From positions 1 to 64,000 of the forward strand of contig CACYHH010000001.1 of the NCBI GenBank assembly GCA_902774115.1: a stretch of 64,000 nucleotides of DNA, read 5' to 3'. The notes under the pieces were generated by a model. The model was not told where the DNA came from and ran no database searches. It saw only the letters and a list, made by a program, of their open reading frames with translations. Source of the stretch: an uncultured Spirochaetales bacterium (GTDB taxonomy: Bacteria; UBP6; UBA1177). Numbering within the stretch: the first letter of the stretch is position 1; every line of letters starts with the position of its first letter. Made by a program: the position numbers and the translations under genes. This document shows positions 1 to 8,566 of the stretch, piece after piece.

Positions 1-788
1 CCTGCTGTTAAAAGGCATGAAGTATTTCGTGAATATTGCGTTTGCCTCAGCTACAGAAACTTCGGTGCCGCCGAGAGTTACGTGACTTGCATCATTGATT
101 GTGTAAACCTTATTGCAGTTCTGGACCGGTGTATCAGGATTGAACCATGCGCAGACTAACTGATCGGGATTGAGAACAGCCGAAACCGAATTGAAATCAG
201 GTCCTTTCGAAGAAGTCGTGATGTAGTTTGCAAAAATCATCATTTCTTTCTTCGTGGCTGTGTATCTGTCGCCTGAATCTGAATTTCCTGTAACTGCACT
301 TTTTGCTTTCGAAGTATAATCTTCAGGAGTTGTGCCGCTGTAAGTAAGAGGAATCATTGACGAATCAAACATGTCTGCAAGATTTGAACTTCTGTTGTAG
401 GAAGTCGTTGCCGTGTAAAGTGCAGCAATCGCAGACCTGAGTTCAAGACCGTTCTTAACTGCCGCGACTGCGCCGCTTTCACGCTTTGCATTCATGCGGT
501 TGTAAAATTCCGAAACAAAGAAGAGGTTTTCGAAAAGGTTGAGGTTTCTCTGATAACCGATCTGTTTGTTCATAAGCTCGTAAAGGTCGTTTCCAAGATC
601 TCCGAACTTCTCACAGGTGAGATAGGGAAGAAGCGAACTTTCCGGTTTATACTTTTCAAAACCCTCTTTTATGAATTTGACCGGCGAATATCCGCGGTAG
701 AATGAGCCGTCGCACCATCTTGCAACAAGAGCATCAACTGAAACCGGAAGAGAAGCCGCTTCGACTGTGAATGTCGAATAGTGGTCCC
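1..788 (-). CDS. C-terminal part of a surface lipoprotein, out of frame with its N-terminal part
   Basis: From about position 788 to the left edge the minus strand is open without any stop for about 262 codons. It begins DHYSTFTVEAASLPVSVDAL. This frame is offset by one base from the repeat lipoprotein that ends at 734. Removing one G from the GGG at 786-788 would join the two frames cleanly, so I read this as the remainder of the same gene. The segment is soluble in character, with no membrane span and no family I recognise; it contains four scattered cysteines. The true C-terminus lies outside the window. The break could be a real mutation or a one-base sequence error. Confidence is high that the frame is coding and moderate that it belongs to the same gene. 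Confidence 0.7.
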
Positions 789-2503
789 ATCATGATGGGG
801 TCGCCTGCGGCAGAGGTCATGATAGGATCACCGGCTGCACTTGTCATGATCGGATCACCTGCCGCTGCCGACATGATAGGATCACCTGCAGCCGAAGTCA
901 TGATCGGGTCGCCCGCTGCACTTGTCATTATCGGATCTCCCGCAGCAGCAGTCATAATCGGATCGCCGGCTGCTGTTGTCATGATCGGATCTCCTGCCGC
1001 AGCCATCATAATCGGGTCGCCTGCTGCGGAATTGAGGACATCAACCGTACCGTTTGCATTCGTTCTCTTTGCTGAAAGAACCTGCGGATCGCCGCCGTAA
1101 ACGGTGCCGAGTTCGTGAACGAAGTACATCGTGTCGCCTTCGAAAACTGCTCCGGCAGGTCCGAACTCAAGTCTCGAAACCTGATTGCCGCCAGCTGAAA
1201 GAACAGTGTAACTTATTGAATTTATTTTGCTTCCGCCTTTTTTGACAACGGTGCCTTTGGGAATTACACCGTAAATACCGTCGTCGATTCTGAATGAAAT
1301 ATTCTTCGACGTGTCACTTACATAAACAGTGCCGCCGGTCTTTCTCTGAAGGAAAAGAACTGTCGCGGAATCGTTGGATAATGTGTCATTATCAGCTGCG
1401 AGTTTTGCTCTCGCTACATACTCTCCTGGATTTGAAGTCGTGAATCTGTAAGACGCAGCTTCGGCTGTCTTGTTCTGAACCGTCCAGCTGATTCTGAAAT
1501 TCGGAGCAACTTTCGTGCTGCCGCCTTCAACGCTGAAATTTGCACTGCTGTCGGCAGTTTCGCCGATCACGATTTCAGCTTTGTCGGAAACAACTCTGAA
1601 ACCGTTGAAAAGTTTTGAAAATTCGGGAGATTCCTTCTTCGCGTCTTCCGCTATCTTTTCTGAAAGCGTCTTCGCATCGTTTGAACCGATGAAGGAAGCG
1701 AGAAGTTTGAGTCCTTCCGCAATGCCTGAAAGTTTAGAATAGTCGAGCTCGCCCAGCCATTCGCCCGTTCCGAGTTTTGCGTAAGTTCTTATTTTTGTTT
1801 CGCTTTTGCGCATATCGGCACATGTTTTGTCAAGAAGATATGCCGCAGTCGTGATTTCGGAAATGTTCGCCGTGTGGTCGCTCATTCCTTTGAAGCAGCT
1901 TGCAAAATCTCCGGCTTTTACGCAGTAGGTCTTAGCTGCCGAAATATCTGCCTTGAACGAATATTTACCGTTTGCATCTGTGTCGGCTGAAGCTATTTTG
2001 TCGTTTCCGCCGCATTCATAAAGAGCTGCCTCTATGCCTGAAACATTGGTTCCTGCCTGAAGAATACCAGAAATTTTGTGTTTTTCCGTAGCTTCAGGAT
2101 TTTCAGGAGTGTCGTTGTCCGGAGTTTCGTCCGGAGTTTCGGGAATATCATTGTCTTCAGGTTCTTCCGGATTCTCATCGGGTTTTTCGGTATTGTCGGG
2201 CTCTTCGGGGTTGTCATCCGGCTTTTCAGTGTTGTCGGGCTCTTCAGTATTGTCATGGTCGTCAGGATCATCGTCCGGTATATCGATATCAGATATCCCG
2301 ATGTCATCATGATCATCGGAATCATTGCCGTCTGGCAGACAGACGTCGTTCTCCTCGTCGCAGACAAGCCCTTCGTTGCAGGTCTTGTTCGGATAGCAGG
2401 CGCCGTAAAGTTCTCCCTGCTTTTTGCCGCTGCTGCCGCTGTCGCCGCAGCTCATCATGAAAACCAAACTCAGCATTGCCAGAAAAACCAACAATCTCTT
2501 CAT
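734..2503 (-). CDS. Repeat-containing surface lipoprotein (frameshifted at its 3' end)
   Basis: This is a predicted outer-surface lipoprotein of 589 codons before the frameshift. A lipoprotein signal peptide ends at Cys19 (FMMSC). A short Cys module follows (CYPNKTC...GLVCDEENDVC), then an Asp/Glu/Pro/Asn linker of about 75 residues. A small beta domain (HKISGILQAGTNVSGIEAAL, then ALYECGG) resembles carboxypeptidase-regulatory or Cna-B folds. A long soluble region with no recognised family leads to nine AAGDPIM repeats at the C-terminal end. I chose ATG at 2503 because GGAG sits just upstream and the signal peptide starts there; an in-frame TTG at 2515 is less likely. After the repeats the frame runs 18 codons out of phase to a stop at 734, while the other frame continues openly to the edge. 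A paralogous N-terminal fragment lies at about 30964-31184. Function is unknown; adhesion or surface display is only an inference. Confidence 0.75.
   Translation of the reverse strand: MKRLLVFLAMLSLVFMMSCGDSGSSGKKQGELYGACYPNKTCNEGLVCDEENDVCLPDGNDSDDHDDIGISDIDIPDDDPDDHDNTEEPDNTEKPDDNPEEPDNTEKPDENPEEPEDNDIPETPDETPDNDTPENPEATEKHKISGILQAGTNVSGIEAALYECGGNDKIASADTDANGKYSFKADISAAKTYCVKAGDFASCFKGMSDHTANISEITTAAYLLDKTCADMRKSETKIRTYAKLGTGEWLGELDYSKLSGIAEGLKLLASFIGSNDAKTLSEKIAEDAKKESPEFSKLFNGFRVVSDKAEIVIGETADSSANFSVEGGSTKVAPNFRISWTVQNKTAEAASYRFTTSNPGEYVARAKLAADNDTLSNDSATVLFLQRKTGGTVYVSDTSKNISFRIDDGIYGVIPKGTVVKKGGSKINSISYTVLSAGGNQVSRLEFGPAGAVFEGDTMYFVHELGTVYGGDPQVLSAKRTNANGTVDVLNSAAGDPIMMAAAGDPIMTTAAGDPIMTAAAGDPIMTSAAGDPIMTSAAGDPIMSAAAGDPIMTSAAGDPIMTSAAGDPIMMGPLFDIHSRSGFSSGFS
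789..1030 (-). repeat. Nine 27-bp tandem coding repeats (AAGDPIM-xx)
   Basis: Nine consecutive 27-bp units encode AAGDPIM followed by two variable residues (TS, TA, TT, SA, MA). The units differ at many third codon positions (for example GAT/GAC and GGA/GGC/GGG equivalents), while the seven-residue core is invariant. That pattern indicates old duplication kept by protein-level selection rather than recent slippage. Because each unit is a multiple of three, copy-number change would not alter the frame. The frameshift lies directly at the downstream border. Confidence 0.9.
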
Positions 2504-2552
2504 TTTTTTCTCCAATATTAAAATAACAGTCTTTTTACCAAAAAATCGCGCT

Positions 2553-2580
2553 ATACTACTTAATTTAGGAAAAAAGGCAA
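2553..2580 (-). promoter_or_regulatory. Probable promoter of the repeat lipoprotein gene
   Basis: On the minus strand TTGCCT (2580-2575) is followed after 16 bases by TAGTAT (2558-2553). The same TTGCCT box with a 16-base spacer precedes the CotH lipoprotein and the polysaccharide operon. It lies about 50 bases upstream of the start codon. Confidence 0.5.
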
Positions 2581-2587
2581 GGGATGC

Positions 2588-3898
2588 TCAGAACAACCCG
2601 ATTTCTCTAAGGAAAACGACAAGCAGGAGCAACGGTGCTACATATTTTGCAGCAAAAAGAAGTATTTTATTGATCGGTTTTGAGCCGATTTCTGCATATT
2701 TCTGCTCATTTGATATCGCCCATGCGAAAACGAGAGCTGTACCGAGACCGCCGAGCGGAAGCATATAGCAGGAAGAGATTTTGTCGAAAATATCGAGAAA
2801 AGGAACTCCGCCGATATTCCATGATGAGACTGCTGAAAGGATTCCGAGTACCCAGATTACTGTTCCCATTATCAGAATCGCTTTTATTCTTGAGAATTTA
2901 TACTCATCAACTACAAATGAAACCGCTACTTCGAGAAGAGAAATCGCGCTTGTTATCGCGGCAAAAAGGACGAGGGCGAAAAAGGCAATGGAAACTATGT
3001 GACCTCCCGGCATCTTCGCGAAAAGGACTGGCAGGGTTTTGAAAATGAGTCCCGGTCCTGCGCTCGGTTCAAGCCCGTTCGAAAAGACTATCGGGAAGAT
3101 TACAAGCCCTGCCAGAAAAGCGATAAGCGTATCTACCGAAGCAATCTGAACGGCCGATTTCGTGATATTTACATCGCCTTTGAGGTAACTTCCGTAGGTT
3201 ATCATTGCTCCCATTCCGAGCGAAAGTGTGAAGAATGAAGTCCCGAGAGCTTCAAGCAGCGATCCGCCCGTTACTTTTGAAAAATCGGGGTAGGTGAGGA
3301 AATGCCACGCATCTTTCATTCCGTCGAGAGTCAGCGAGTAGCAGACAAGGACAATAAGAAGTATTCCGAGAGTCGGCATGAGTATCTTGCTTGCCTTTTC
3401 TATACCTTTCATAACGCCTTTCATAAGAATCAGCATGACAGTGACCATGACAAAAGTGTGCCACGCGACATTGAGCCACGGAGTAGCGTTCAAATGGTCG
3501 AAAATCGTGCTGATTTCGGTTTCAGTGCCGGAAAATCCGCGGAAACTGAGCATGAGATAATGGCAGATCCAGCCTGTAATTACCGAATAGTACGAAAGAA
3601 TCATGACCCCGCACAAAACTCCGGCATATCCGATTGGAGAAAACGGAACTTTTCCTTTCTGGAAAAATCTGAAAGCTCCGACAGGGTTCAACTGGCTCTT
3701 TTTCCCGATGTAGATTTCTGTGATAAGTATCGGAATTCCCACGAGAATTATGCAGGCAAGGTAAATCAGTATGAACGCGCCGCCGCCGTTTTTGCCGACA
3801 ACATAGGGAAATTTCCAGATATTTCCGAGTCCGACAGCGCTGCCTACTGCCGCTAAAATGAAACCGAGTTTGTTTCCCCAGTGATCTCTCGAAGACAT
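2588..3898 (-). CDS. Sodium-dependent transporter of the SNF/NSS family
   Basis: This is an inner-membrane Na+-coupled symporter of the neurotransmitter:sodium symporter family (LeuT/MhsT/TnaT type), most likely importing an amino acid. The N-terminus has the family's hallmark first unwound helix (GFILAAVGSAVGLGNIWKFP, residues 12-31), followed by the GGGAF turn. About 11 hydrophobic spans follow. At 436 residues it matches compact bacterial members. AAGGAGG lies just before the ATG at 3898. It stands downstream of rnpB, about 60 bases away, and seems to be transcribed alone. The substrate cannot be told from the sequence. Confidence 0.92.
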   Translation of the reverse strand: MSSRDHWGNKLGFILAAVGSAVGLGNIWKFPYVVGKNGGGAFILIYLACIILVGIPILITEIYIGKKSQLNPVGAFRFFQKGKVPFSPIGYAGVLCGVMILSYYSVITGWICHYLMLSFRGFSGTETEISTIFDHLNATPWLNVAWHTFVMVTVMLILMKGVMKGIEKASKILMPTLGILLIVLVCYSLTLDGMKDAWHFLTYPDFSKVTGGSLLEALGTSFFTLSLGMGAMITYGSYLKGDVNITKSAVQIASVDTLIAFLAGLVIFPIVFSNGLEPSAGPGLIFKTLPVLFAKMPGGHIVSIAFFALVLFAAITSAISLLEVAVSFVVDEYKFSRIKAILIMGTVIWVLGILSAVSSWNIGGVPFLDIFDKISSCYMLPLGGLGTALVFAWAISNEQKYAEIGSKPINKILLFAAKYVAPLLLLVVFLREIGLF

Positions 3899-3961
3899 TT
3901 TTCCTCCTTGATCTTTAAAATTGAATCAACAATTAATGAACTTTCGGGAAAAGTGGAGAAA

Positions 3962-4305
3962 AAGTAGCACATAAGCCGGATTCTGTTTTATCCAGTCATT
4001 CATCTGGAATTACAGTTACCTGCAATCTCAAGCGGTCAACCCGAATGCATCGGATGGGCGATCCTTATCTGCCTCGGCAGATGGCATTTCTATTAGACCT
4101 TGCTCCGAGGGGGGTTTGCCGTGCGGGCCGCGTCGCCGTGACCCCGGTGGGCTCTTACTCCGCCTTTTCACCTTTTCCCGGATAAACCGGGTAGTTTGTT
4201 TTCTGCTGCACTTTCCGTAGCATCACTGCTCCTGGCCGTTAGCCAGCCCTCTGCCCTGAAGAGTCCGGACTTTCCTCTGAAAATCAGCGACTGGAAGTGC
4301 TACTT
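3962..4305 (-). ncRNA. rnpB: RNase P RNA (bacterial type A)
   Basis: This is the catalytic RNA of RNase P, which removes tRNA 5' leaders. On the minus strand the 5' part holds the universally conserved AGAGGAAAGTCCGGACT segment (about 4281-4265) and GGCTAACGGCCAGG. The 3' part holds the AGGTCTAATAGAAATG-like segment and the closing ATCCGGCTTATGTGCTAC. GTAGCAC at 3964-3970 pairs with GTGCTAC at 4297-4303 to form helix P1, which sets the ends. The length of about 344 nt is typical. The gene begins less than 20 bases after the zinc-ribbon gene, so it may be co-transcribed with it or use a promoter inside that gene. Confidence 0.96.
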
Positions 4306-4323
4306 TTTCACAAAGTAAAAGAA

Positions 4324-5079
4324 CTAATTTTCGTCTTTGTCTGATGCCGGTTTTGAGTGGTTCTCACCGGGGATGAGGATGCACTGGCAGTTCGGACAGA
4401 CTTCGATTCTGACTGCACGGAGAACCATGTTGTAAAGTTCAGGCGGAAGCGTCATGTTGCAGCCGAGGCAGACTCTGTGTTCAGCCATGGCGATCGCTTT
4501 GCCGTTCGGTGAAGTTTCGATGATTCTCTGATATTTGTTGTAAACAGCCGGTCTGATGTTTTTCGAAAGTTTTTCCCTTTCGTCGTAGAGTTTGTCGATC
4601 GTTTTGTCGAGTTCGTCCATTCTTTTCGAGTTGATTTCGATCTGTTTTTTGAAACCTTCGATTTCACGGGAGAACTGTTCTTCGGTAATGTTGAGTTCTT
4701 CTGTTTTTGCTTCGATCTCTTTGTTGATTTCGGCAATTTCATCGCTGAGGTCGCGGTTGAACCTTTTGATGTTGTCGATCTCTCTCAAAAGAGCGTTGTA
4801 TTCTTCTTTGTTTCTGATGGCTGACTGCTTGCCGGTGATCGTTTTGAGTTTTTCTTCGCCTTTTTTGTAAATTTCGTCTCTCTTTTCTTTTTCGTCTACT
4901 TGAATGTCAATGGCGTTTTTAAGTTCTTTGATCTTGTTTTCCTTTTCAACGATCTGATCTTCAAGAGCGTCGTTTTTGTCGGGCAGAATATCCAACTCTT
5001 CTTCAAGTTTGAAAATCTCAGAGTCAACGTTCTGCAGACTTACAAGTTTTTTCAGTTCTTCAAGCAAAGGAGCCTCCAT
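4324..5079 (-). CDS. Coiled-coil protein with C4 zinc ribbon (CT398/HP0958 family)
   Basis: This is a cytoplasmic protein of 251 residues. It consists of a long Lys/Glu-rich alpha-helical coiled coil (about residues 10-195) followed by a zinc ribbon with CLGC at 204-207 and CPNC at 228-231. This layout is that of the PF02591 family, including Chlamydia CT398 and Helicobacter HP0958 (a flagellar and sigma54-related factor); the general role in other phyla is unclear. The start is uncertain. ATG at 5079 has no upstream ribosome site, while GGAGG within codons 1-3 lies five bases before an in-frame TTG at 5067, which I consider equally likely. rnpB follows directly. Confidence 0.85.
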   Translation of the reverse strand: MEAPLLEELKKLVSLQNVDSEIFKLEEELDILPDKNDALEDQIVEKENKIKELKNAIDIQVDEKEKRDEIYKKGEEKLKTITGKQSAIRNKEEYNALLREIDNIKRFNRDLSDEIAEINKEIEAKTEELNITEEQFSREIEGFKKQIEINSKRMDELDKTIDKLYDEREKLSKNIRPAVYNKYQRIIETSPNGKAIAMAEHRVCLGCNMTLPPELYNMVLRAVRIEVCPNCQCILIPGENHSKPASDKDEN

Positions 5080-5090
5080 TAGTTAAAAAG

Positions 5091-5123
5091 CAAAAAAAAA
5101 GCACTTGTTTTGAACAAGTGCTT
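5091..5123 (-). terminator. Rho-independent terminator downstream of the CAU tRNA
   Basis: AAGCACTTGTT (5099-5109) and AACAAGTGCTT (5113-5123) form a perfect 11-bp stem with a three-base loop. On the minus strand it is followed by a run of eight T (5100 downward into the A-tract at 5092-5099). The hairpin lies about 60 bases past the tRNA 3' end and before the zinc-ribbon gene. Confidence 0.85.
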
Positions 5124-5181
5124 TCTCAAATTTATGCCGGGAATTTTGTAAATAAACAGCAATCCAGCCTCCACAAAAAAG

Positions 5182-5257
5182 TGGTGGGCCCAAGAGGGTT
5201 CGAACCTCTGACCATCCGGTTATGAGCCGGGGGCTCTACCAACTGAGCTATAGGCCC
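5182..5257 (-). tRNA. tRNA with CAU anticodon, probably tRNA-Ile2 (lysidine type)
   Basis: This folds as a full cloverleaf: acceptor GGGCCTA paired with TGGGCCC, D-stem GCTC/GAGC, anticodon loop CTCATAA, T-loop TTCGAAC, with CCA encoded (5184-5182). The anticodon is CAU. It lacks initiator tRNA features. The acceptor pairs C4-G69 and C5-G68 together with U12-A23 match the known recognition elements of the lysidine synthetase TilS, so I favour tRNA-Ile2 over elongator tRNA-Met. That choice is an inference and depends on comparison with other CAU tRNAs of the genome. Confidence 0.9.
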
Positions 5258-5316
5258 GCAAAGCGCAAAAAGTATAGTCACTTTCTTTTTTAATGCAACA
5301 AAAAAGTGAAATTTTT

Positions 5317-6459
5317 TTAAAAAGCTTCGAGCAGATTGAAGTAGAATTTGTAGCCTTCGGGTGTAAAACCCATGTCAAAACGGAGATTTATCTTTTTCTT
5401 TTTCGCGAGTCTGACTCTGATTCCGAATCCGCCGCCGTATTTGATATCCTGAAAAATGAAATCGGTGAAATTATGCTGTACTTTTCCTGCGGCAAAGAAG
5501 AGGGTTCCGCCGAAACGCCAGTAGATCGGAAAGCGCCATTCTGTCTGAACTGCAAGCATGTAGTTGTCGCGGAATCGGTCGCCGATATAGCCGCGCATTA
5601 TGTCCTTGCTCCCTATTGTCGGGAGAAATGATAGCGGGGTGTTGCCGTGAACTCCCTCGAAATTGAGCTGAAATCCCAGAACCGATTCGAATTTCGGTAT
5701 CGGTATTTTTATGAAAGTGCGTCCGTCGATGAAAACTCTTGAAAAACTGTACTGGCTGCCGAGCCAGAAAGGGTGATACTGCCAGACGACTTCTGCAAAA
5801 CTGCCTGTCGTGGGATAAAAGGAGTCATCGGTGCTGTCGTAGCTGAGGCGCAGGCCGATTCCGGAGATAAAACCCTCTTTTCTGTGGTTTTCGAAATAAG
5901 ACTGCGCAAGTCCGTCCTTCTTTTTCTTGAGAAGCATGTGATAGCCCTGTGTAAGCGAAATCCCGGCATAGAAGGATTTCCAAACCCTGCGGTTTACAGA
6001 GTTTTCGAACTGGAAGGTAAAAGGCTCGAAAACTTCATGACTTGAAGCCTTTGTGTCGTTTCCGATCCCGTAAAAATCGGTCGGATACTTCTTGAATACA
6101 AGTTTGCTTTTCCAGTGCCAGTTTGCATTGTTCCAATAAAGATTTCCGACATTTGCGCTGAGCATCTGGTTTCTCAAAGTGTAGAAAAAGACGAGTGCGA
6201 GCGAATTCGACTTGCTCACGTATTCGTCTTTGTAGTGCTCCTTGTGGAGAACTGCCGAGGCACCGAACCCTGCACTGGTGTCGCTTGAATAAAAAACGAT
6301 CGGGAAAGCGATTATTCCGAGTTTCTTTTCATCATTTTCTTCTTTTGCTTCCTCTGTTTTTTCTGTTTTAAGCGGAGTTTCCCCGCTCGCTTTTTCTTCA
6401 GCTCTTACAATGAAAAATGAAAATAAAAAGATTAGAAAAATCAGTGACTTATGCGGCAT
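5317..6459 (-). CDS. Outer-membrane beta-barrel, D15/Omp85 surface-antigen-like
   Basis: This is a predicted outer-membrane barrel of 380 residues. The signal peptide (PHKSLIFLIFLFSFFIVRA) ends near residue 20, and a short charged Glu/Lys segment (about 22-45) follows. The rest alternates in the manner of barrel strands, with a late NYMLAVQTEWRFP-type strand seen in bacterial surface-antigen (PF01103) domains. The chain ends in Phe, the usual signal for barrel insertion. No POTRA domains are present, so it resembles short Omp85-like or patatin-associated barrels rather than BamA. It starts 26 bases after the lepA stop and is probably co-transcribed with it. Confidence 0.75.
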   Translation of the reverse strand: MPHKSLIFLIFLFSFFIVRAEEKASGETPLKTEKTEEAKEENDEKKLGIIAFPIVFYSSDTSAGFGASAVLHKEHYKDEYVSKSNSLALVFFYTLRNQMLSANVGNLYWNNANWHWKSKLVFKKYPTDFYGIGNDTKASSHEVFEPFTFQFENSVNRRVWKSFYAGISLTQGYHMLLKKKKDGLAQSYFENHRKEGFISGIGLRLSYDSTDDSFYPTTGSFAEVVWQYHPFWLGSQYSFSRVFIDGRTFIKIPIPKFESVLGFQLNFEGVHGNTPLSFLPTIGSKDIMRGYIGDRFRDNYMLAVQTEWRFPIYWRFGGTLFFAAGKVQHNFTDFIFQDIKYGGGFGIRVRLAKKKKINLRFDMGFTPEGYKFYFNLLEAF

Positions 6460-6485
6460 GGTCCGTCAGGATGCAAAATTTCTTG

Positions 6486-8291
6486 TCACTCTTCTTCGCC
6501 GGCTTCAAGGACGGCAAGGAAGGCTTCCTGCGGGATTTCGACGTTTCCGAGCTGTTTCATCCGCTTCTTTCCTTCTTTCTGCTTTTCGAGAAGTTTTCTC
6601 TTTCGCGATACGTCGCCGCCGTAGCATTTCGAGGTGACATCCTTTCTGTAAGCCTTTACGGTTTCGCGTGAAATTACGGTCGAACCGATCGCTGCCTGGA
6701 TCGCGACATCGTACATCTGTCTCGGTATTACGCGGCGCATCTTCATTACGAGCGAACGTCCCATCTGGTATGAATTGTCTTTGTGGACGATGACAGAAAG
6801 TGCGTCGACCGGTTCTCCGTTGATGAGAATGTCCATTTTGACGAGGTTTGACTTTTCGTAGCGGTCGAATTCGTAGTCAAGAGAAGCGAATCCGCGCGAG
6901 ATCGATTTCAGCTTGTCGTAAAAGTCGTAAACTATCTCGCTGAGCGGCATTTCGTATTCCAAAATAACGCGGTCAGCCGCCTGATAAATCATGTTCTTCT
7001 GCTTGCCGCGCTTGTCTAAGCAGAGTTTTACGAGTCCGCCGATAAATTCCGCCGGAGTGAATACCGACGCCTTTACGATAGGCTCCTCGATGTGTGCGAT
7101 TATCTGCGGTTTCGGAAGTTTGTCGGGATTTTCAACGATGACTTCCTCTCCGTTTGTGAGGACGACTTTGTATGCGACACTGGGAGCCGTCGTGATTAGT
7201 TCAAGCCCGAATTCGCGTTCAAGCCTCTCTTTTACGATCTCAAGGTGGAGCATTCCCAAAAATCCGCAGCGGAAGCCGTAACCCAAAGCTGTCGAATTTT
7301 CAGGTTCGTATGAAAAACTCGAATCGTTGAGGGCGAGCTTTTCGACTGCGCGTTTTACTTCCTCGTATTTCGAGGTTTCTACCGGGAAAACTCCGCAGAA
7401 AACCATCTGTTTCATCGGTTTGAAGCCGGGAAGGGGAGTAGTCGTAGGATCGTTTGCCAGAGTTATCGTTTCGCCGATCCTGACATCGTGGATCGTCTTG
7501 ATTCCGGCAGCTATAACGCCTACTTCGCCCGCGGACAGCGAGTCCACTTTCTTGAGGAAAGGCATATATTTCGCGATCTCGATGACTTCGTAATCGGCGT
7601 CCGAGTGCATGAGATGGATAATGTCGCCCGTCTTGATTTCGCCGTCGAACATCCTCACCATCATTCTTACTCCGACATAGGCGTCAAACCAGCTGTCGAA
7701 CACAAGAGCCCTTGTTTTCATCGAAGGATCCGTTTTCGGAGCAGGAATTTCAGTTACTATTTTGTCGAGAAGTTCTCTGACCCCGATACCGGTTTTTGCC
7801 GAAACGAGAGAAGCGTCTTCGGTGTCGATCCCGATGATGTCGGCGATTTCAGTCTTTGTTTTTTCGACGTCTGCGCTCGGAAGGTCGATTTTGTTGATGA
7901 CCGGAACGATAGCGAGGTCGTTGTCGATCGCCATATAGACATTCGCCAGAGTCTGAGCCTCGACTCCCTGTGTCGCGTCAACTACAAGCAGAGCACCTTC
8001 GCAGCTTGTCAGTGCGCGGCTCACTTCGTAGGAAAAATCGACGTGTCCCGGAGTGTCGATGAAGTTGAATTCGTATTTTTCGCCTTTGTATTCGTGAAAA
8101 ACCGTGACGGCGCGCGCCTTGATCGTGATTCCGCGCTCTTTTTCGAGCTCCATGTCGTCAAGAAACTGCTCCGTCATTTCACGCTCGCTTAAGCCCCCCG
8201 TCATTTCAAGAAGACGGTCTGAGAGAGTCGATTTGCCGTGGTCAATGTGGGCTACGATCGAAAAATTTCTGATATTTTTGATGTTTTTCAT
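6486..8291 (-). CDS. lepA: Elongation factor 4 (LepA), ribosome back-translocating GTPase
   Basis: LepA is a translation GTPase that acts on stalled ribosomes. The protein has 601 residues, the usual length. The P-loop is AHIDHGKST (14-22), the switch II region is DTPGHVDF and the base-recognition motif is NKID. Domains II, III and V and the LepA-specific C-terminal domain follow (ending in [20 protein letters not shown]). I chose ATG at 8291 because the family starts at MKNIRNF-type sequences; an in-frame TTG at 8309 would add six residues. A promoter is visible upstream at 8327-8355. The barrel gene follows in the same direction. Confidence 0.97.
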   Translation of the reverse strand: MKNIKNIRNFSIVAHIDHGKSTLSDRLLEMTGGLSEREMTEQFLDDMELEKERGITIKARAVTVFHEYKGEKYEFNFIDTPGHVDFSYEVSRALTSCEGALLVVDATQGVEAQTLANVYMAIDNDLAIVPVINKIDLPSADVEKTKTEIADIIGIDTEDASLVSAKTGIGVRELLDKIVTEIPAPKTDPSMKTRALVFDSWFDAYVGVRMMVRMFDGEIKTGDIIHLMHSDADYEVIEIAKYMPFLKKVDSLSAGEVGVIAAGIKTIHDVRIGETITLANDPTTTPLPGFKPMKQMVFCGVFPVETSKYEEVKRAVEKLALNDSSFSYEPENSTALGYGFRCGFLGMLHLEIVKERLEREFGLELITTAPSVAYKVVLTNGEEVIVENPDKLPKPQIIAHIEEPIVKASVFTPAEFIGGLVKLCLDKRGKQKNMIYQAADRVILEYEMPLSEIVYDFYDKLKSISRGFASLDYEFDRYEKSNLVKMDILINGEPVDALSVIVHKDNSYQMGRSLVMKMRRVIPRQMYDVAIQAAIGSTVISRETVKAYRKDVTSKCYGGDVSRKRKLLEKQKEGKKRMKQLGNVEIPQEAFLAVLEAGEEE

Positions 8292-8326
8292 ACTAACCTT
8301 GGAATCCAAGTTAATAAAACCGCGCG

Positions 8327-8355
8327 TTTATATATGAAAAACTTTGATTTTACAA
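8327..8355 (-). promoter_or_regulatory. Probable lepA promoter
   Basis: On the minus strand TTGTAA (8355-8350), a 17-base spacer and TATAAA (8332-8327) form a sigma70-like promoter. The start codon is about 35 bases downstream. Confidence 0.5.
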
Positions 8356-8367
8356 GAAGTCCGACCT

Positions 8368-8431
8368 CACCGACCCCTCAGTCTGTCTGCGACAGCCAGC
8401 TCCCCTGCTTCAGGGGCGCCGAGAATCGGTG
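8368..8431. repeat. REP-like palindromic element with two inner hairpins
   Basis: An outer stem CACCGA (8368-8373) / TCGGTG (8426-8431) encloses two hairpins: CTGTC-TGC-GACAG (8383-8395) and CCCCTG-CTT-CAGGGG (8402-8416). The sequence, with CCCCTCAGTC before the hairpins, resembles the short interspersed palindromic elements found between genes in many gut bacteria. It lies between the divergent lepA and CotH-lipoprotein genes. Only one copy was noticed in this window. Confidence 0.5.
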
Positions 8432-8502
8432 GAATATCTGAGCCATCTCCAATGTGGCGATGGACTTTAAGCCGTCATCACAGCGAAACATCTTTTAGTA
8501 AT

Positions 8503-8530
8503 TTGCCTTTACAGAGTTTTTTTGTATCAT
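8503..8530 (+). promoter_or_regulatory. Probable promoter of the CotH lipoprotein gene
   Basis: TTGCCT (8503-8508), a 16-base spacer and TATCAT (8525-8530). The stretch around it closely matches the promoter at 10375-10402, including TAATTTGCCTTTA and the T-run before the -10 box. The ATG lies 36 bases downstream. Confidence 0.6.
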
Positions 8531-8566
8531 ACAGCGCTTTTTGTCAGGGTTGAAAGTGGTCGTTTT

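Noticed and set aside
789-1030. Possible CRISPR array
   Set aside because: The 27-bp units are contiguous with no spacers, diverge at third codon positions and encode a conserved peptide in frame.
771-1100. Plus-strand open frame of 109 codons made of GSPAA repeats
   Set aside because: It is the antisense shadow of the AAGDPIM repeats. It has no ribosome site and ends inside the lipoprotein gene.
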